Source: Rosenbergiella metrosideri
Lineage (GTDB): Bacteria > Pseudomonadota > Gammaproteobacteria > Enterobacterales > Enterobacteriaceae
Length of the DNA: 64,000 nt
Assembly: GCF_022602565.1 (NCBI RefSeq)
Contig: NZ_JALBCV010000007.1
Location: 34,987 to 98,986, forward strand
Reading direction: 5' to 3'
Under the pieces are notes generated by a model. That model saw only the letters and a program-made list of their open reading frames with translations, was not told the origin of the DNA and did not search any database. A program made the position numbers and the translations under genes. Shown here in pieces: positions 9,453 through 19,161 of the stretch; position 1 is the stretch's first letter; each line of letters begins with the position of its first letter.

Positions 9453-9991
9453 ATCCTCCCTCTACTGGTGACGCTTATTGTTGCAGTGTGCGGAATGGGC
9501 TCTTTGTGAAGTTCCATGACAGGTTGTCAGTGCTCACTTATAAATTAGAACAGACCTCAAGTAGCCATCGTTTTGGAAATGGGACGCAAGGTGCGGCTTG
9601 GGATATGATTATGCAGCATCCTGTGAAAGGCTCGGGTATTGGTGATAAGGTCTATCTTAAAGCCTATGCCAATAACTTACCGCAATATCAGCAGTGGTTT
9701 TTCCGTGAGCCTATCGGGCCACATAATTTCTTCCTCTCTAACTGGTTTGCTGGCGGGGTCTTGGGGCTATTTGTAGCGGTCAGTGTAGTACTGGTCTTAT
9801 TAATTACAGCATTTAAAGGCTATTGACGTTCCGCAAATCTTATCCGTTACTGTTATAGTTCTTCGGTGTTTACCGATTTATTTGTAAGAGGTTGGGTTGA
9901 AGAGACCTTCATTTTCCAAACGGCTATCGCCTCAGCGTTTTTAATGGGAATGTTTTTAAGCTCGAGACGAACCGTGCAAACCAAACACTAA
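9453..9991 (+). pseudogene. waaL: Degraded O-antigen ligase remnant (waaL)
   Basis: C-terminal third of a WaaL-type ligase, which transfers undecaprenyl-linked O antigen to the lipid A core. Three lesions are visible. (1) The first ~250 residues are missing. (2) A membrane segment reading ILPLLVTLIVAVCGMGSL at 9453-9506 is in one frame, while the following periplasmic part (FHDRLS ... WDMIMQHPVKGSGIGD ... GPHNFFLSNWFAGG) is in the next, so there is a frameshift near 9505. (3) An in-frame TGA lies at 9824-9826, after which the same frame continues with FTDLFVRGWVEETFIFQTAI to the stop at 9991. Location beside waaC/waaF fits waaL. No function is expected. Confidence 0.82.
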
Positions 9992-9999
9992 ATAATGAT

Positions 10000-10030
10000 A
10001 AGGCCTCCTGATGAGTTCAGCGGAGGCCTT
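10000..10030 (-). terminator. Hairpin terminator downstream of waaC
   Basis: AAGGCCTCC and GGAGGCCTT form a 9-bp inverted repeat with a 12-nt interior that can extend the stem. It sits 5 nt beyond the waaC stop. The T-run is weak on both strands, so efficiency is uncertain. Confidence 0.65.
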
Positions 10031-10035
10031 AAGTA

Positions 10036-11007
10036 TTAGATACACCCAATATCGGTGAGTTTCTTGAGTACCTCGCTGGGCTGGATTTCACTCATTTTAC
10101 CAGTGGGTTGGCCCTTAATAATATATTGATTCTTACCATATCCGCCGATCAGCAATGGGTCTGTGGGCCCGTACAAGGTAATGTTCGGACGATCTAACGC
10201 CGCGGTAAGGTGACTGAGACCCGTATCGACTGAAACAACTCCTCTCGCGCCAGCAAGCTGTGTCGCGACCTCACTGAGGGAGAGCTTCGGTAACACCTCA
10301 ACCTGAGGGCGGCCTTCCGCGAGTCGTATCGCACGCTGCTGCTCTAGTGGAGAACCCCAAGGTAATTTCACGTTAAGACCCTGCGCCACCACTAAGTCTA
10401 TTAACGTTTGCCAAGCGCTTTCTGGCCAATGTTTATCGTCACGCGTTGTTGCGTGTAAGAAAATGAGATAGTGATTAGCATCCGCGGGGAGGGCGTTGAT
10501 AAAATGTTGGGCAATTGCATAATCCCCAGGGCTCTCGGGTAAGGGGTAACCGAGGCTTGCTGAGAATAGCGCCCGAATTTTCTCCACCGCATGTTGCTGC
10601 TTACTCAGCCGATGACCTCGGTCGTACCAATAACTGGCAAGAGGCTCGCGGGCACTCTGCCAATCCAACCCATGCTTGATACCTAAGGCTTTACGTGTAA
10701 TTAAGGCTGAGCTTTTGATCAGGCCTTGAGCATCAATGACCGCATCATAATGAACACTCTGCAGTTGCTGGGTGAAGCGCTGACGCTCTTCTCGAATATC
10801 GCGACGAAACCAATTTTTCCGCCAGCGCCGGATGGCTACCGGTATGACACGATCGACAGCCTGATGCCAAGTGGGGATTTGGCTAAAGCCCTCTTCCACG
10901 ACCCAGTCGAAACGGATGGTCGGAATCTGCTTTAGTGCATCCGTTAGTGCGGGCAGCGTATGAATAACATCGCCCATGGAGGAAGTCTTGACGATTAAGA
11001 CTCGCAT
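10036..11007 (-). CDS. waaC: LPS heptosyltransferase I (WaaC)
   Basis: GT9-family enzyme that adds the first L-glycero-D-manno-heptose to Kdo2-lipid A. The product has 323 residues. It begins MRVLIVKTSSMGDVIHTLPA, whose Asp13 matches the family catalytic Asp. FDWVVEEGFSQIPTWH and the donor-binding GVVSVDTGLSHLTAALDRPN near residue 255 are typical. The start overlaps the end of waaF by 13 nt, with CAGGAG as ribosome binding site. Third gene of hldD-waaF-waaC. Confidence 0.97.
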   Translation of the reverse strand: MRVLIVKTSSMGDVIHTLPALTDALKQIPTIRFDWVVEEGFSQIPTWHQAVDRVIPVAIRRWRKNWFRRDIREERQRFTQQLQSVHYDAVIDAQGLIKSSALITRKALGIKHGLDWQSAREPLASYWYDRGHRLSKQQHAVEKIRALFSASLGYPLPESPGDYAIAQHFINALPADANHYLIFLHATTRDDKHWPESAWQTLIDLVVAQGLNVKLPWGSPLEQQRAIRLAEGRPQVEVLPKLSLSEVATQLAGARGVVSVDTGLSHLTAALDRPNITLYGPTDPLLIGGYGKNQYIIKGQPTGKMSEIQPSEVLKKLTDIGCI

Positions 11008-12056
11008 TCATGCTCCTGGACCGTGGCTAACAACGTTTCTAACTCCGCGAAGACCTGCGTTGGGGTAATATCGATCAGGCTTTGATGGTAGCCTTGCTCC
11101 CCTTCACCTTTGCGAATTTTATGATAGCCGGTGATTAAGCGGATAATACGGGCGCTATCAGTGAGAGGCGGTGTAAAATCTGGACTACTTGGGCCGTATA
11201 GTGCGACCAGCGGTCGCCTGAGCGCCGCCGCAACATGCATCAATCCTGAGTCATTAGTGACTACCGCATGGCATTGTGCGAGTAAGACGACAGCTTGATC
11301 AAGTTCAGTTTTACCCGCTAAATTTGTGCAGTGTGCCGCCTCATCAGGCGTTAATCGTGCGATGATTTCAGCACCGGCTTCATTGTCTTTGGCTGAGCCA
11401 AAGAGTGCGATTTGGTAGCCTTTTGCAATCAGCTGTTTAGCGAGTTCAGCATAATGATAGTCAGGCCAACGCTTGGCTGGCCCGAATTCTGCCCCTGGAC
11501 AGAAGCCGATGAGTGGACGATCAGCATGTAGGCTAAAGAGGGCCGCTGTTTCAAGTTTTTCGCATTCTGACACAACCAGTGCTGGCCGTGCGAGCGGTTT
11601 TGGTAAGTCTGCTGCGCGAGTGACTTTATTCTGTTGGTAAGCTAAAGCGATATAGCGTTCGACCATCAGAGGAAACGCTGTTTTATCTAAACGACGGTGA
11701 TCGTTTAATAAGCCATAACGCATCTCACCTAGCCAGCCCGTACGGTGTTTTATTCCTGCAAACCAAGGAATAAGTGCTGATTTAAAAGAGTTGGGAAGAA
11801 CGTAAGCGTGGTCGTAGTGATTATCACGTAACGCCTTACCGAGTCGGTATCGGTCGCCCAATGCCAAGCTTCCATGGCCAATCGGCATGGCTATCGCTTG
11901 ATTAACCTCCGGCATTCTCGCCAGTAGTGGTCTGCACCATGCAGGGGCCATGACATCAATTATCGCGTGTGGCCATTGTGCTTTCAGCGTTTGATACAGG
12001 CTTTGCGACATCATCATGTCACCGACCCATGATGGCGCAATCACTAATATTTTCAT
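10995..12056 (-). CDS. waaF: LPS heptosyltransferase II (WaaF)
   Basis: GT9-family enzyme adding the second inner-core heptose. From ATG 12056 the product is 353 residues and starts MKILVIAPSWVGDMMMSQSL, as in E. coli; a GTG at 12071 would prepend MEALS and has no better ribosome binding site. Motifs: AYVLPNSFKSALIPWFAGI, GFCPGAEFGPAKRWP and VTNDSGLMHVAAALRRP near residue 260. It lies 19 nt after hldD and overlaps waaC. Confidence 0.97.
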   Translation of the reverse strand: MKILVIAPSWVGDMMMSQSLYQTLKAQWPHAIIDVMAPAWCRPLLARMPEVNQAIAMPIGHGSLALGDRYRLGKALRDNHYDHAYVLPNSFKSALIPWFAGIKHRTGWLGEMRYGLLNDHRRLDKTAFPLMVERYIALAYQQNKVTRAADLPKPLARPALVVSECEKLETAALFSLHADRPLIGFCPGAEFGPAKRWPDYHYAELAKQLIAKGYQIALFGSAKDNEAGAEIIARLTPDEAAHCTNLAGKTELDQAVVLLAQCHAVVTNDSGLMHVAAALRRPLVALYGPSSPDFTPPLTDSARIIRLITGYHKIRKGEGEQGYHQSLIDITPTQVFAELETLLATVQEHECES

Positions 12057-12075
12057 CGATAAGGCTTCCACTTTC

Positions 12076-13005
12076 TTAAGGTTTGTTCAACCAACGCATA
12101 TAGTCGCTTACGCCTTCAGTCACGGTTTTAAAGGTTTTGGTATACCCTACTTTTCTCAAGCGAGTCAGGTCGGCTTGAGTGTAAGCTTGATAACGACCTT
12201 TAAGCTTCTCCGGGAAAGGAATATATTCCACTTCACCTTGTTGATGATGCGCCAGTACGGCATCAGCCACGACTTGGAATGACTCGGCATGGCCTGTACC
12301 ACAGTTGAAAATGCCTGAAACGCCATTTTCCCAACACCAGAGATTCACGTCAGCGACATCTTCAACATAGATAAAATCACGTTTAAATTGTTCGCTACCG
12401 GCAAAAAGCTTCGGATTTTCACCTTGGTTAATTTGATTATTAAGGTGAAAGGCGACGCTGGCCATGCTGCCTTTATGGCCTTCGCGGGGACCATAGACGT
12501 TAAAATAGCGGAATCCACATACCGGTGAGTCAGCTTCAGGAAGAATACTTCTTACATAGTGGTCGAACAGCATTTTAGAGTAGCCATAGACGTTGAGTGG
12601 CGATTCGTATTGGCGCTCTTCAATAAAATCTCTGTCTCTTCCGCCATAAGTGGCTGCTGAGGAGGCATATAAGAAGGGAATTTGACGCTCTAAGCAAAAA
12701 TGCAGTAATTCTTTGGAGTATTGGTAGTTATTGTCCATCATGTATTTGCCGTCCCACTCGGTGGTTGCAGAGCATGCGCCCTCGTGGAAAACAGCTTCAA
12801 TCGGCCCTAAATCATCACCGGCCACGATACTCATCAAAAATTCTTCTTTATCCATGTAATCACTGATATCAAGATCAGCGAGATTAATGAACTTAGTGCC
12901 ATCTTTGAGGTTATCCACCACCAAAATATCGTTATGGCCGCGATCGTTTAACGCTTTAACGATATTACTGCCGATCATGCCGGCACCACCAGTTACAATA
13001 ATCAT
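12076..13005 (-). CDS. hldD: ADP-L-glycero-D-manno-heptose 6-epimerase
   Basis: Short-chain dehydrogenase family enzyme that converts ADP-D-glycero- to ADP-L-glycero-D-manno-heptose, the donor used by WaaC and WaaF. The length is 309 residues. The Rossmann motif [10 protein letters not shown] is at residues 5-14. The catalytic Tyr and Lys are in [10 protein letters not shown] near residues 139-143. [12 protein letters not shown] and [11 protein letters not shown] follow. First gene of the hldD-waaF-waaC operon, the conserved order. Confidence 0.98.
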   Translation of the reverse strand: MIIVTGGAGMIGSNIVKALNDRGHNDILVVDNLKDGTKFINLADLDISDYMDKEEFLMSIVAGDDLGPIEAVFHEGACSATTEWDGKYMMDNNYQYSKELLHFCLERQIPFLYASSAATYGGRDRDFIEERQYESPLNVYGYSKMLFDHYVRSILPEADSPVCGFRYFNVYGPREGHKGSMASVAFHLNNQINQGENPKLFAGSEQFKRDFIYVEDVADVNLWCWENGVSGIFNCGTGHAESFQVVADAVLAHHQQGEVEYIPFPEKLKGRYQAYTQADLTRLRKVGYTKTFKTVTEGVSDYMRWLNKP

Positions 13006-13092
13006 AAATCACCTTTCGATTAAGACGAAACTCGAGCACTATTCGAGTTAACTACCTTAAATCATACCATCTTCACCGGAGGATGGCAGTAA

Positions 13093-13109
13093 GCCGCCGA
13101 ATTAGCGGC
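13093..13109 (-). terminator. Short hairpin between yibQ and hldD
   Basis: GCCGC-CGAATTA-GCGGC lies 6 nt after the yibQ stop, ahead of hldD on the same strand. The following bases are not T-rich, so termination is only suggested. Confidence 0.35.
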
Positions 13110-13114
13110 CTAAT

Positions 13115-13996
13115 TTAGAATAATGCTTTAATGTTGTGTATGAATTGGCTGTCGCGCACGGACGTATAAATGATCATTACGCCTTCTGCTGGGTGAAGTT
13201 GGTGCAGAGGCTGGGTACGAGGACAATGCGCGGTGAGTCTTGGCGGTGGCGATGCGTGGGTAATGGGGGTTGCTGCTGAACGATTAAGTAACTGACTCAA
13301 TTTCACCAATTGAATATCAGCGGGCAGGGTAGGTAGAAGCTGTTGTAGAACTTTTACCGTAGTGGGATGGGGATGCCCAATGGCGATAGCCGAACCATTA
13401 CGTTGGGCGAGCTTAACCGCACGTTGAAATTGGTAGCGAATATCCGCTTCATTTTGTGTGTCATCTAAGAAGACATTTCTCTTCAACACCTTCACGGAAG
13501 TGCCTCGTGCGGCATTTACGGCTTGGGTATTACCAATGGTCACGCTGTCGAGAAAATAGAGCTGATGATGGTTCAGTACGCTCATGACTTTTTGCATCGC
13601 AGGTAAGCTGGAGGTCATCCGGCTCCCCATATGATTATTCAACCCTACCGCATAGGGTACTTGGCGAATAGCATGCTCGATAATACTTTGCACCTGAGTA
13701 AGGCTCATTTCTGGGGTCAATGTATTCACCTCAAGGGGTTGCTTGCTCATCGGTGCCATCGGCAGATGAATCAGCACCTCATGACCCGCTTGGTGGGCGA
13801 GGGTGGCCATCGAACGGGAATGCGGGGCATCAGGTAATACAGCGATAGAGATAGTATTAGGAAGAGCAATCACTTTATGCTCCTCCGTGGGACGGTATCC
13901 AAAGTCGTCGATAACCAGGGCTAACTGTCCTGCATAGGTTGAACAGGCGAACGTTAGGAAACCAAAAGAAATAAGGGAGTGAAATAATTTTCGCAC
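13115..13996 (-). CDS. yibQ: Divergent polysaccharide deacetylase family protein YibQ
   Basis: Periplasmic protein of the DUF610/divergent polysaccharide deacetylase family, NodB-like fold, function unproven. The 293 residues include a signal peptide ending near CSTYAGQ (residue 22). Family motifs: LALVIDDFGYRP, EVLIHLPMAPM, GLNNHMGSRMT and AIAIGHPHPTT. The start is GTG 13996, two bases past the envC stop, with AGGA 7 nt upstream. The envC-yibQ pairing is as in E. coli. The proline- and histidine-rich tail after residue 240 is long. Confidence 0.9.
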   Translation of the reverse strand: MRKLFHSLISFGFLTFACSTYAGQLALVIDDFGYRPTEEHKVIALPNTISIAVLPDAPHSRSMATLAHQAGHEVLIHLPMAPMSKQPLEVNTLTPEMSLTQVQSIIEHAIRQVPYAVGLNNHMGSRMTSSLPAMQKVMSVLNHHQLYFLDSVTIGNTQAVNAARGTSVKVLKRNVFLDDTQNEADIRYQFQRAVKLAQRNGSAIAIGHPHPTTVKVLQQLLPTLPADIQLVKLSQLLNRSAATPITHASPPPRLTAHCPRTQPLHQLHPAEGVMIIYTSVRDSQFIHNIKALF

Positions 13997-13997
13997 A

Positions 13998-15299
13998 TTA
14001 TCTTCCTAGCCAGCTTAATGGGTTAACGGCTTGTCCTTGGCGTCGAATTTCAAAGTAAAGTGCGGGAGAACCTTGCCCGCCACTGCTCCCGACTAGCGCG
14101 ATAGGTTGCCCGGCCCTTACCTGTTGACCAACGTTCACTAAGGCACTCTGATTATAACCATAGAGGCTCATATCACCTTTACCGTGTTCAATCACGACGA
14201 CAAGGCCGTAACCTTGTAACCAGTCGGCCATTAAGACGCGGCCATCGGCAATCGCGCGAACATCAGTGCCTTCCGCTGCACCAATAACCAAACCTTTCCA
14301 GCGTAGTTCACCTTGTAAATTATCACCAAAACGATGAATAAGACGGCCATGTATCGGCCAAGGGTATTGGCCATTGGCCCTACCCAAACCGCCTGTGCGG
14401 GCAATCAGTTCTTTCTCACCTTCGGTAGGACGGTAGGTTGAGCCTTTAGCTTGGGCTTGTGCTTGGCGTTGTTTGACTTGTTCTGCAGCTCTCACCTCGC
14501 GAGCTGCTCGAGCTTTAGCTTCTTGCGCGGCTCGGGCGATCTGGTTTTGTAGTCGGTTTTCGTTCTGTCGCATTTCGGCGAGGTCGGCTTGATCTCTCTG
14601 TAATGATGCGTTCAATTGTTGTAAGGTTTTTTGCCGAGCACTTTGAGCGGCCTGCAATCGATCTTGCTGCGCTTTTTGTTGGCTGAACAGCGCTTGTTGC
14701 TGCTGTTGGCGCACTTCGAGCTGCGATTTTTTATCGGCTAAATCGGCACGGGTCTGTTTTAATGACTCGATGTTTTCTTGACGTGCAGTATTTAAATAAC
14801 GGAAATAAGTCAGCATTCGGTCACTACGTTGACCGTCTTCACCACTGAGTAGAAGCTCAATACCGCTATGTTGCCCCTGACGGAAAGCCGCATCAAGCTG
14901 GGCCGCGAGCACCTTTTCTTCATGAGCTTGAGAACGGATAAGCTCTTCAATAGAGTCCGTCAGCTCTTGGATATCGCCGTTAATGCTATCTAGATTGAGT
15001 TGTGTCTCACGTAATTGCCGGCTGGCTTGGGCAATGAGTATCTCTTGGCTCTTTAACTTACCCAATAATTCGTCGCGTTGCTGTTTTTGTGCTTGAACAC
15101 TGCGCTCTTTGGCCGCAATATCTTGTTGAATCGATCGGAGCGCCGATTGATTATCGTCAGTATAGCCAGAAATGGGTAAGGTCAATAGGCCCGCACAGAG
15201 GAGCAGGCTGGACGTCAGCGGTAAACGGCGAAATTGCGGTGACAAAATCGTATTATGCCGAGCTGAAAAAGATAGAGTGAAACGCTTTTTTTCCGTCAT
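13998..15299 (-). CDS. envC: Murein hydrolase activator EnvC
   Basis: Periplasmic divisome factor that activates the amidases AmiA and AmiB at the septum. It has 433 residues. A signal sequence lies near residues 25-46 (SSLLLCAGLLTLPISGYTDD). A long coiled coil rich in Gln, Arg and Ala spans roughly 50-280. The C-terminal LytM domain follows (GRLIHRFG near residue 319, SLYGYNQSALVNVG, GGQGSPALYFEIRR). Zinc-binding histidines of active LytM peptidases are not kept, as expected for an activator. In E. coli gpmM lies upstream; here it is absent and yibN follows divergently. Confidence 0.95.
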   Translation of the reverse strand: MTEKKRFTLSFSARHNTILSPQFRRLPLTSSLLLCAGLLTLPISGYTDDNQSALRSIQQDIAAKERSVQAQKQQRDELLGKLKSQEILIAQASRQLRETQLNLDSINGDIQELTDSIEELIRSQAHEEKVLAAQLDAAFRQGQHSGIELLLSGEDGQRSDRMLTYFRYLNTARQENIESLKQTRADLADKKSQLEVRQQQQQALFSQQKAQQDRLQAAQSARQKTLQQLNASLQRDQADLAEMRQNENRLQNQIARAAQEAKARAAREVRAAEQVKQRQAQAQAKGSTYRPTEGEKELIARTGGLGRANGQYPWPIHGRLIHRFGDNLQGELRWKGLVIGAAEGTDVRAIADGRVLMADWLQGYGLVVVIEHGKGDMSLYGYNQSALVNVGQQVRAGQPIALVGSSGGQGSPALYFEIRRQGQAVNPLSWLGR

Positions 15300-15537
15300 A
15301 AGGCTGAGATTATTCCATGATGTTTCACAGGTTACCAGAGTAACGCTCGGGTTTTATAGTGTACAGCCTATAATAATGGCATAATCAGATAATAGGTAAG
15401 AATTCGGCAGTGTGAAAGGGCCAGTCTAAGGTTATTACAGTAGATAATTCCCATTTTACAATGTTGTCCCGACTACGCAGTGTCACAACACTGCGCGGAT
15501 ACATTTATATTAGATCGTTCTCGGAGTTGTTTTTCTT

Positions 15538-15969
15538 ATGCAAGATATTATGGAATTCGTTCACAATCACCTTATCTTAAGCCTGGCTTGGGTGGTATTA
15601 CTGGTATTAGTGATTTTTACTACTTTCAAAGGCCTGTTTTCTAAAGTTAAGTTAATCGGGCGGGGCGAAGCCACCCATTTAATTAATAAAGAAAATGCTG
15701 TTGTGGTAGATGTGCGTGGGCGTGATGATTTTCGCCGTGGCCATATCTCTGGTGCGCTCCAAGTGAGCAGTGACGACATTAAGAAAGGCAATTTTTCCGA
15801 ACTCGAAAAGTACAAATCTCAGCCAGTGATCGTTGTTTGTGCAACGGGACAGAGTGCCGGAGAGGCTGCAGCACAACTTAACGCAGCAGGTTTCGAAAAA
15901 GTATCTGTATTAAAGGATGGTATTAGTGGTTGGAGTAGTGAAAACCTTCCACTAGTCCGTGGCAAATAG
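15538..15969 (+). CDS. yibN: Rhodanese-like membrane protein YibN
   Basis: Membrane-anchored single rhodanese domain protein of 143 residues. A TM helix lies at about residues 10-30 ([19 protein letters not shown]). The rhodanese domain has [20 protein letters not shown] and the active-site loop [14 protein letters not shown] with Cys near residue 103. In E. coli YibN is linked to Sec/YidC membrane insertion; that role is not shown here. First gene of yibN-grxC-secB-gpsA. Confidence 0.94.
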   Translation: MQDIMEFVHNHLILSLAWVVLLVLVIFTTFKGLFSKVKLIGRGEATHLINKENAVVVDVRGRDDFRRGHISGALQVSSDDIKKGNFSELEKYKSQPVIVVCATGQSAGEAAAQLNAAGFEKVSVLKDGISGWSSENLPLVRGK

Positions 15970-15986
15970 ATTCTAAAGAGGCTTTT

Positions 15987-16241
15987 ATGGCATCCATTGA
16001 TATCTACACCAAACAAACCTGTCCTTTTTGCCATCGTGCAAAAGCATTGTTGGATCAAAAAGGTGTGAAATACCACGAAATTGCGATCGATAATGACAGC
16101 GAAAAACGGGCAGAAATGATAGATCGTAGTCAGCGTACGACAGTGCCACAAATCTTTATCGATCAGCTCCATGTCGGCGGATGCGATGATTTGTTTGCAT
16201 TGGAGCAGCGTGCACAACTAGACCCACTACTGAATGCCTAA
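15987..16241 (+). CDS. grxC: Glutaredoxin 3
   Basis: Dithiol glutaredoxin of 84 residues, a glutathione-dependent disulfide reductase of the cytosol. The active site CPFC is at residues 12-15 (E. coli Grx3 has CPYC). The cis-proline motif TVPQIFID and the GSH-binding GGCDDLFAL follow. Located 17 nt after yibN and 36 nt before secB, as in E. coli. Confidence 0.97.
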   Translation: MASIDIYTKQTCPFCHRAKALLDQKGVKYHEIAIDNDSEKRAEMIDRSQRTTVPQIFIDQLHVGGCDDLFALEQRAQLDPLLNA

Positions 16242-16277
16242 CGATAGGCTCTATTTTGTATTAAAGGATTGAGTACC

Positions 16278-16739
16278 ATGTCTGAACAGAACCCAAATGA
16301 AATGACTTTCCAGATCCAGCGTGTTTACACCAAAGATATCTCTTTTGAAGCACCTAATGCCCCGCAAATTTTCCAAAAAGAGTGGGAGCCTGATGTAAAG
16401 TTGGACCTCGATACGGCATCGACTCAACTTTCTGAAGGGATCTATGAAGTCGTTCTTCGCGTAACGGTTACCGCAACTGTTGGTGAAGATACTGCTTTCT
16501 TATGCGAAGTTCAGCAAGCGGGTATTTTTACCATTTCGGGAATCGAAGGTTCGCAAATGGCCCACTGCTTAGGTGCATATTGCCCTAATATTCTGTTCCC
16601 TTACGCTCGTGAATGCGTCTCTGCGCTAGTCTCACGTGGTACCTTCCCGCAACTAAACTTAGCACCTGTCAACTTTGACGCGCTTTTCATGAACTACCTT
16701 CAGCAGCAAGAAGGTGGTGAAGTCGCGCAGGATGCTTAA
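16278..16739 (+). CDS. secB: Protein-export chaperone SecB
   Basis: Homotetrameric cytosolic chaperone that keeps precursors unfolded and hands them to SecA. From ATG 16278 it has 153 residues, beginning [24 protein letters not shown] at 16269 would extend it by three residues, but AAGGA at 16264-16268 is placed 9 nt before the ATG. Highly conserved blocks: [20 protein letters not shown] and [20 protein letters not shown]. The gpsA ATG follows the stop by 5 nt. Confidence 0.98.
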   Translation: MSEQNPNEMTFQIQRVYTKDISFEAPNAPQIFQKEWEPDVKLDLDTASTQLSEGIYEVVLRVTVTATVGEDTAFLCEVQQAGIFTISGIEGSQMAHCLGAYCPNILFPYARECVSALVSRGTFPQLNLAPVNFDALFMNYLQQQEGGEVAQDA

Positions 16740-16744
16740 TCACG

Positions 16745-17755
16745 ATGCGTGAAGCAAGCGTAAGCGTTATCGGTGCCGGTTCATACGGCACCGCTCTAGC
16801 GATCACTCTGGCCCGTAACGGTTACCCTGTGACGTTATGGGGGCATAACCTGCAACATATCGCGCGGTTAAGTGAACAACGTTGCAATGCCGAGTTCCTG
16901 TCCGATGTCCCTTTCCCTGATAATCTCGTCTTAACCTCCCAGCTTAATGAAGCCGTTACGCAAAGTCGTGATCTCTTAATTGTTGTCCCCAGCCATGTCT
17001 TTGGTGACGTATTAAAACAGATCGCCCCAATGTTACTGCCGGATACCCGTATCGTTTGGGCAACTAAAGGGTTAGAAGTTGAGACGGGGCGTTTACTCGA
17101 AGATGTTGCCCGCGAAATTTTAGGTCCCGATATTCCTCTGGCAGTCATTTCCGGGCCGACCTTCGCTAAGGAGCTTGCTGCCGGTATGCCCACCGCAATT
17201 GCTTTAGCATCGAAGAATGCGCAATTTGCGATGGACTTACAGACTAAGCTGCACTGCGGTAAAAGTTTTCGGGTCTACAGTAATAATGATATGACCGGTG
17301 TGCAATTGGGTGGTGCGGTGAAAAACGTCATCGCCATCGGAGCGGGCATGTCAGATGGTATGGGCTTTGGTGCCAATGCGCGCACAGCGTTGATCACCCG
17401 TGGTTTAGCGGAGATGTCTCGTTTAGGCTTGGCATTAGGTGCGCAAGCGGAGACCTTCACTGGCATGGCCGGTTTAGGCGATCTAGTATTAACCTGCACA
17501 GATAACCAATCACGTAACCGCCGTTTTGGAATGCTGTTAGGGCAAGGAACGTCGGTTGAAGAAGCACAAGAAACGATTAGTCAGGTTGTAGAGGGCTACC
17601 GTAATACTAAAGAAGTTTACCTCCTTGCGGCAAGTGTTGGGGTAGAAATGCCAATCGTTGAGCAAATCTACCAAGTGCTTTATTGTGGTAAACCCGCTCA
17701 AGATGCAGCCATTGCGCTGTTGGGACGAGAACGTAAAGACGAATCACGTCAGTAA
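16745..17755 (+). CDS. gpsA: Glycerol-3-phosphate dehydrogenase [NAD(P)+]
   Basis: Makes sn-glycerol 3-phosphate from dihydroxyacetone phosphate for phospholipid synthesis. It has 336 residues. The NAD(P) motif [12 protein letters not shown] is at residues 8-19. [12 protein letters not shown] and [20 protein letters not shown] (catalytic Lys) follow, then [20 protein letters not shown]. Last gene of the yibN-grxC-secB-gpsA run; a terminator separates it from cysE. Confidence 0.98.
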   Translation: MREASVSVIGAGSYGTALAITLARNGYPVTLWGHNLQHIARLSEQRCNAEFLSDVPFPDNLVLTSQLNEAVTQSRDLLIVVPSHVFGDVLKQIAPMLLPDTRIVWATKGLEVETGRLLEDVAREILGPDIPLAVISGPTFAKELAAGMPTAIALASKNAQFAMDLQTKLHCGKSFRVYSNNDMTGVQLGGAVKNVIAIGAGMSDGMGFGANARTALITRGLAEMSRLGLALGAQAETFTGMAGLGDLVLTCTDNQSRNRRFGMLLGQGTSVEEAQETISQVVEGYRNTKEVYLLAASVGVEMPIVEQIYQVLYCGKPAQDAAIALLGRERKDESRQ

Positions 17756-17779
17756 GTAAGCTTACTTTATTTAATTATT

Positions 17780-17800
17780 ACGCCCGTTTGGGCGTTTTTT
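17780..17800 (+). terminator. Rho-independent terminator between gpsA and cysE
   Basis: ACGCCC-GTTT-GGGCGT followed by TTTTT, 25 nt after the gpsA stop. Confidence 0.88.
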
Positions 17801-17814
17801 ATCAGGAGCATGTC

Positions 17815-18633
17815 ATGTCTTCGGAAGAGCTTGAGCAAATTTGGGAAGCGATTCTCGCTGAAGCACGTGAACTGGCATCCGGCGAACCCATGCTTGCCAG
17901 CTTTTTCCACGCCACGCTACTAAAGCACGACAACTTAGGCAGTGCCTTAAGCTACATGTTGGCGAATAAGTTGGCGAATGCCAATATGCCCGCCATTGCA
18001 ATTCGCGACATAGTCGAAGAAGCTTACCACCAAGATCCCGGTATGATCTTGTCTGCTGTTCGCGATATTATGGCGGTGAGTCAGCGTGACCCCGCAGTGG
18101 ATAAATATTCAACCCCTTTGCTCTATCTTAAAGGTTTCCATGCGCTGCAAGCTTACCGTATTGGTCATTGGTTGTGGCGCGAAGGCCGGCGTTCACTCGC
18201 CGTCTATCTACAGAACGAAATTTCTGTTTCTTTTGGTGTCGATATCCACCCGGCTGCAAAAATTGGCTGTGGCATAATGCTCGATCATGCAACCGGTATC
18301 GTGATTGGCGAAACGGCGGTAGTCAGTGACGATGTTTCGATACTGCAGTCTGTTACGCTGGGCGGGACCGGCAAAACTTCCGGTGATCGTCATCCCAAAA
18401 TCCGCGAGGGAGTAATGATTGGCGCTGGTGCGAAAGTGTTAGGTAATATTGAGATTGGTGAAGGGGCAAAAATTGGAGCCGGATCGGTCGTATTGATGGC
18501 TGTCCCACCACATACCACCGTGGCCGGAATTCCTGCAAGAATTGTAGGTCGTCCGACCAGCCAAAGGCCCTCAATGGAAATGGATCAACATTTTACTGGG
18601 GCGATGGGGTTTGAATACGGTGATGGGATATAA
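17815..18633 (+). CDS. cysE: Serine O-acetyltransferase
   Basis: First committed step of cysteine synthesis: acetylates serine with acetyl-CoA. From ATG 17815, preceded by CAGGAG at 17803-17808, it has 272 residues; upstream TTG codons lie inside the terminator and are rejected. The helical N-terminal domain ends near residue 140. A left-handed beta-helix of hexapeptide repeats follows, with DIHPAAKIGCGIMLDHATGI (catalytic His/Asp) and TLGGTGKTSGDRHPKI. The C-terminal tail ending GDGI is the segment that binds CysK in the cysteine synthase complex. Its terminal Ile is conserved. Confidence 0.98.
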   Translation: MSSEELEQIWEAILAEARELASGEPMLASFFHATLLKHDNLGSALSYMLANKLANANMPAIAIRDIVEEAYHQDPGMILSAVRDIMAVSQRDPAVDKYSTPLLYLKGFHALQAYRIGHWLWREGRRSLAVYLQNEISVSFGVDIHPAAKIGCGIMLDHATGIVIGETAVVSDDVSILQSVTLGGTGKTSGDRHPKIREGVMIGAGAKVLGNIEIGEGAKIGAGSVVLMAVPPHTTVAGIPARIVGRPTSQRPSMEMDQHFTGAMGFEYGDGI

Positions 18634-18652
18634 CCCGAAGATTACGCTGCGT

Positions 18653-19126
18653 TTATTCTCGTAACAGTGCGCCAGCATAGCCTAATTGACGCCAGGCTTC
18701 GAACACTACCACCGCGACTGAGTTTGAAAGATTCATGCTGCGACTACTCTCTACCATAGGAATACGGATTTTTTGCTGGGGCGGTAAGCTGTCGAGTATT
18801 GTTGCCGGAAGACCACGGCTTTCTGGGCCAAACATGAGATAGTCACCGTCCTGCCAACTCACTGCACTGTGGGCAGGGGTGCCTTTAGTCGTCAGCGCAA
18901 AGAGTCTTTCGGGCTGTTCAGTTGCGAGAAAAGCCTCGTAATTAGCATGTTTTTTTACGGCAGTAAATTCGTGGTAATCCAGTCCCGCACGGCGCAGACG
19001 TTTATCGTCCCAAGTAAAACCTAAAGGTTCGATAATATGCAGGGAAAACCCTGTATTTGCACAGAGGCGAATAATATTTCCGGTATTGGGTGGAATTTCT
19101 GGTTCGAATAAAACGATATTAATCAT
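18653..19126 (-). CDS. trmL: tRNA (cytidine(34)-2'-O)-methyltransferase TrmL
   Basis: SPOUT-class methyltransferase that 2'-O-methylates the wobble base of two tRNA-Leu isoacceptors. It has 157 residues. It starts [20 protein letters not shown]. The SAM-binding trefoil knot is seen as [10 protein letters not shown] near residue 100 and [20 protein letters not shown]. Convergent with cysE and just downstream of cpxA, as in E. coli. Confidence 0.97.
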   Translation of the reverse strand: MINIVLFEPEIPPNTGNIIRLCANTGFSLHIIEPLGFTWDDKRLRRAGLDYHEFTAVKKHANYEAFLATEQPERLFALTTKGTPAHSAVSWQDGDYLMFGPESRGLPATILDSLPPQQKIRIPMVESSRSMNLSNSVAVVVFEAWRQLGYAGALLRE

Positions 19127-19161
19127 GGCGGCTCCCTTTTCGAGAGCCGCAGCATAGCAAA

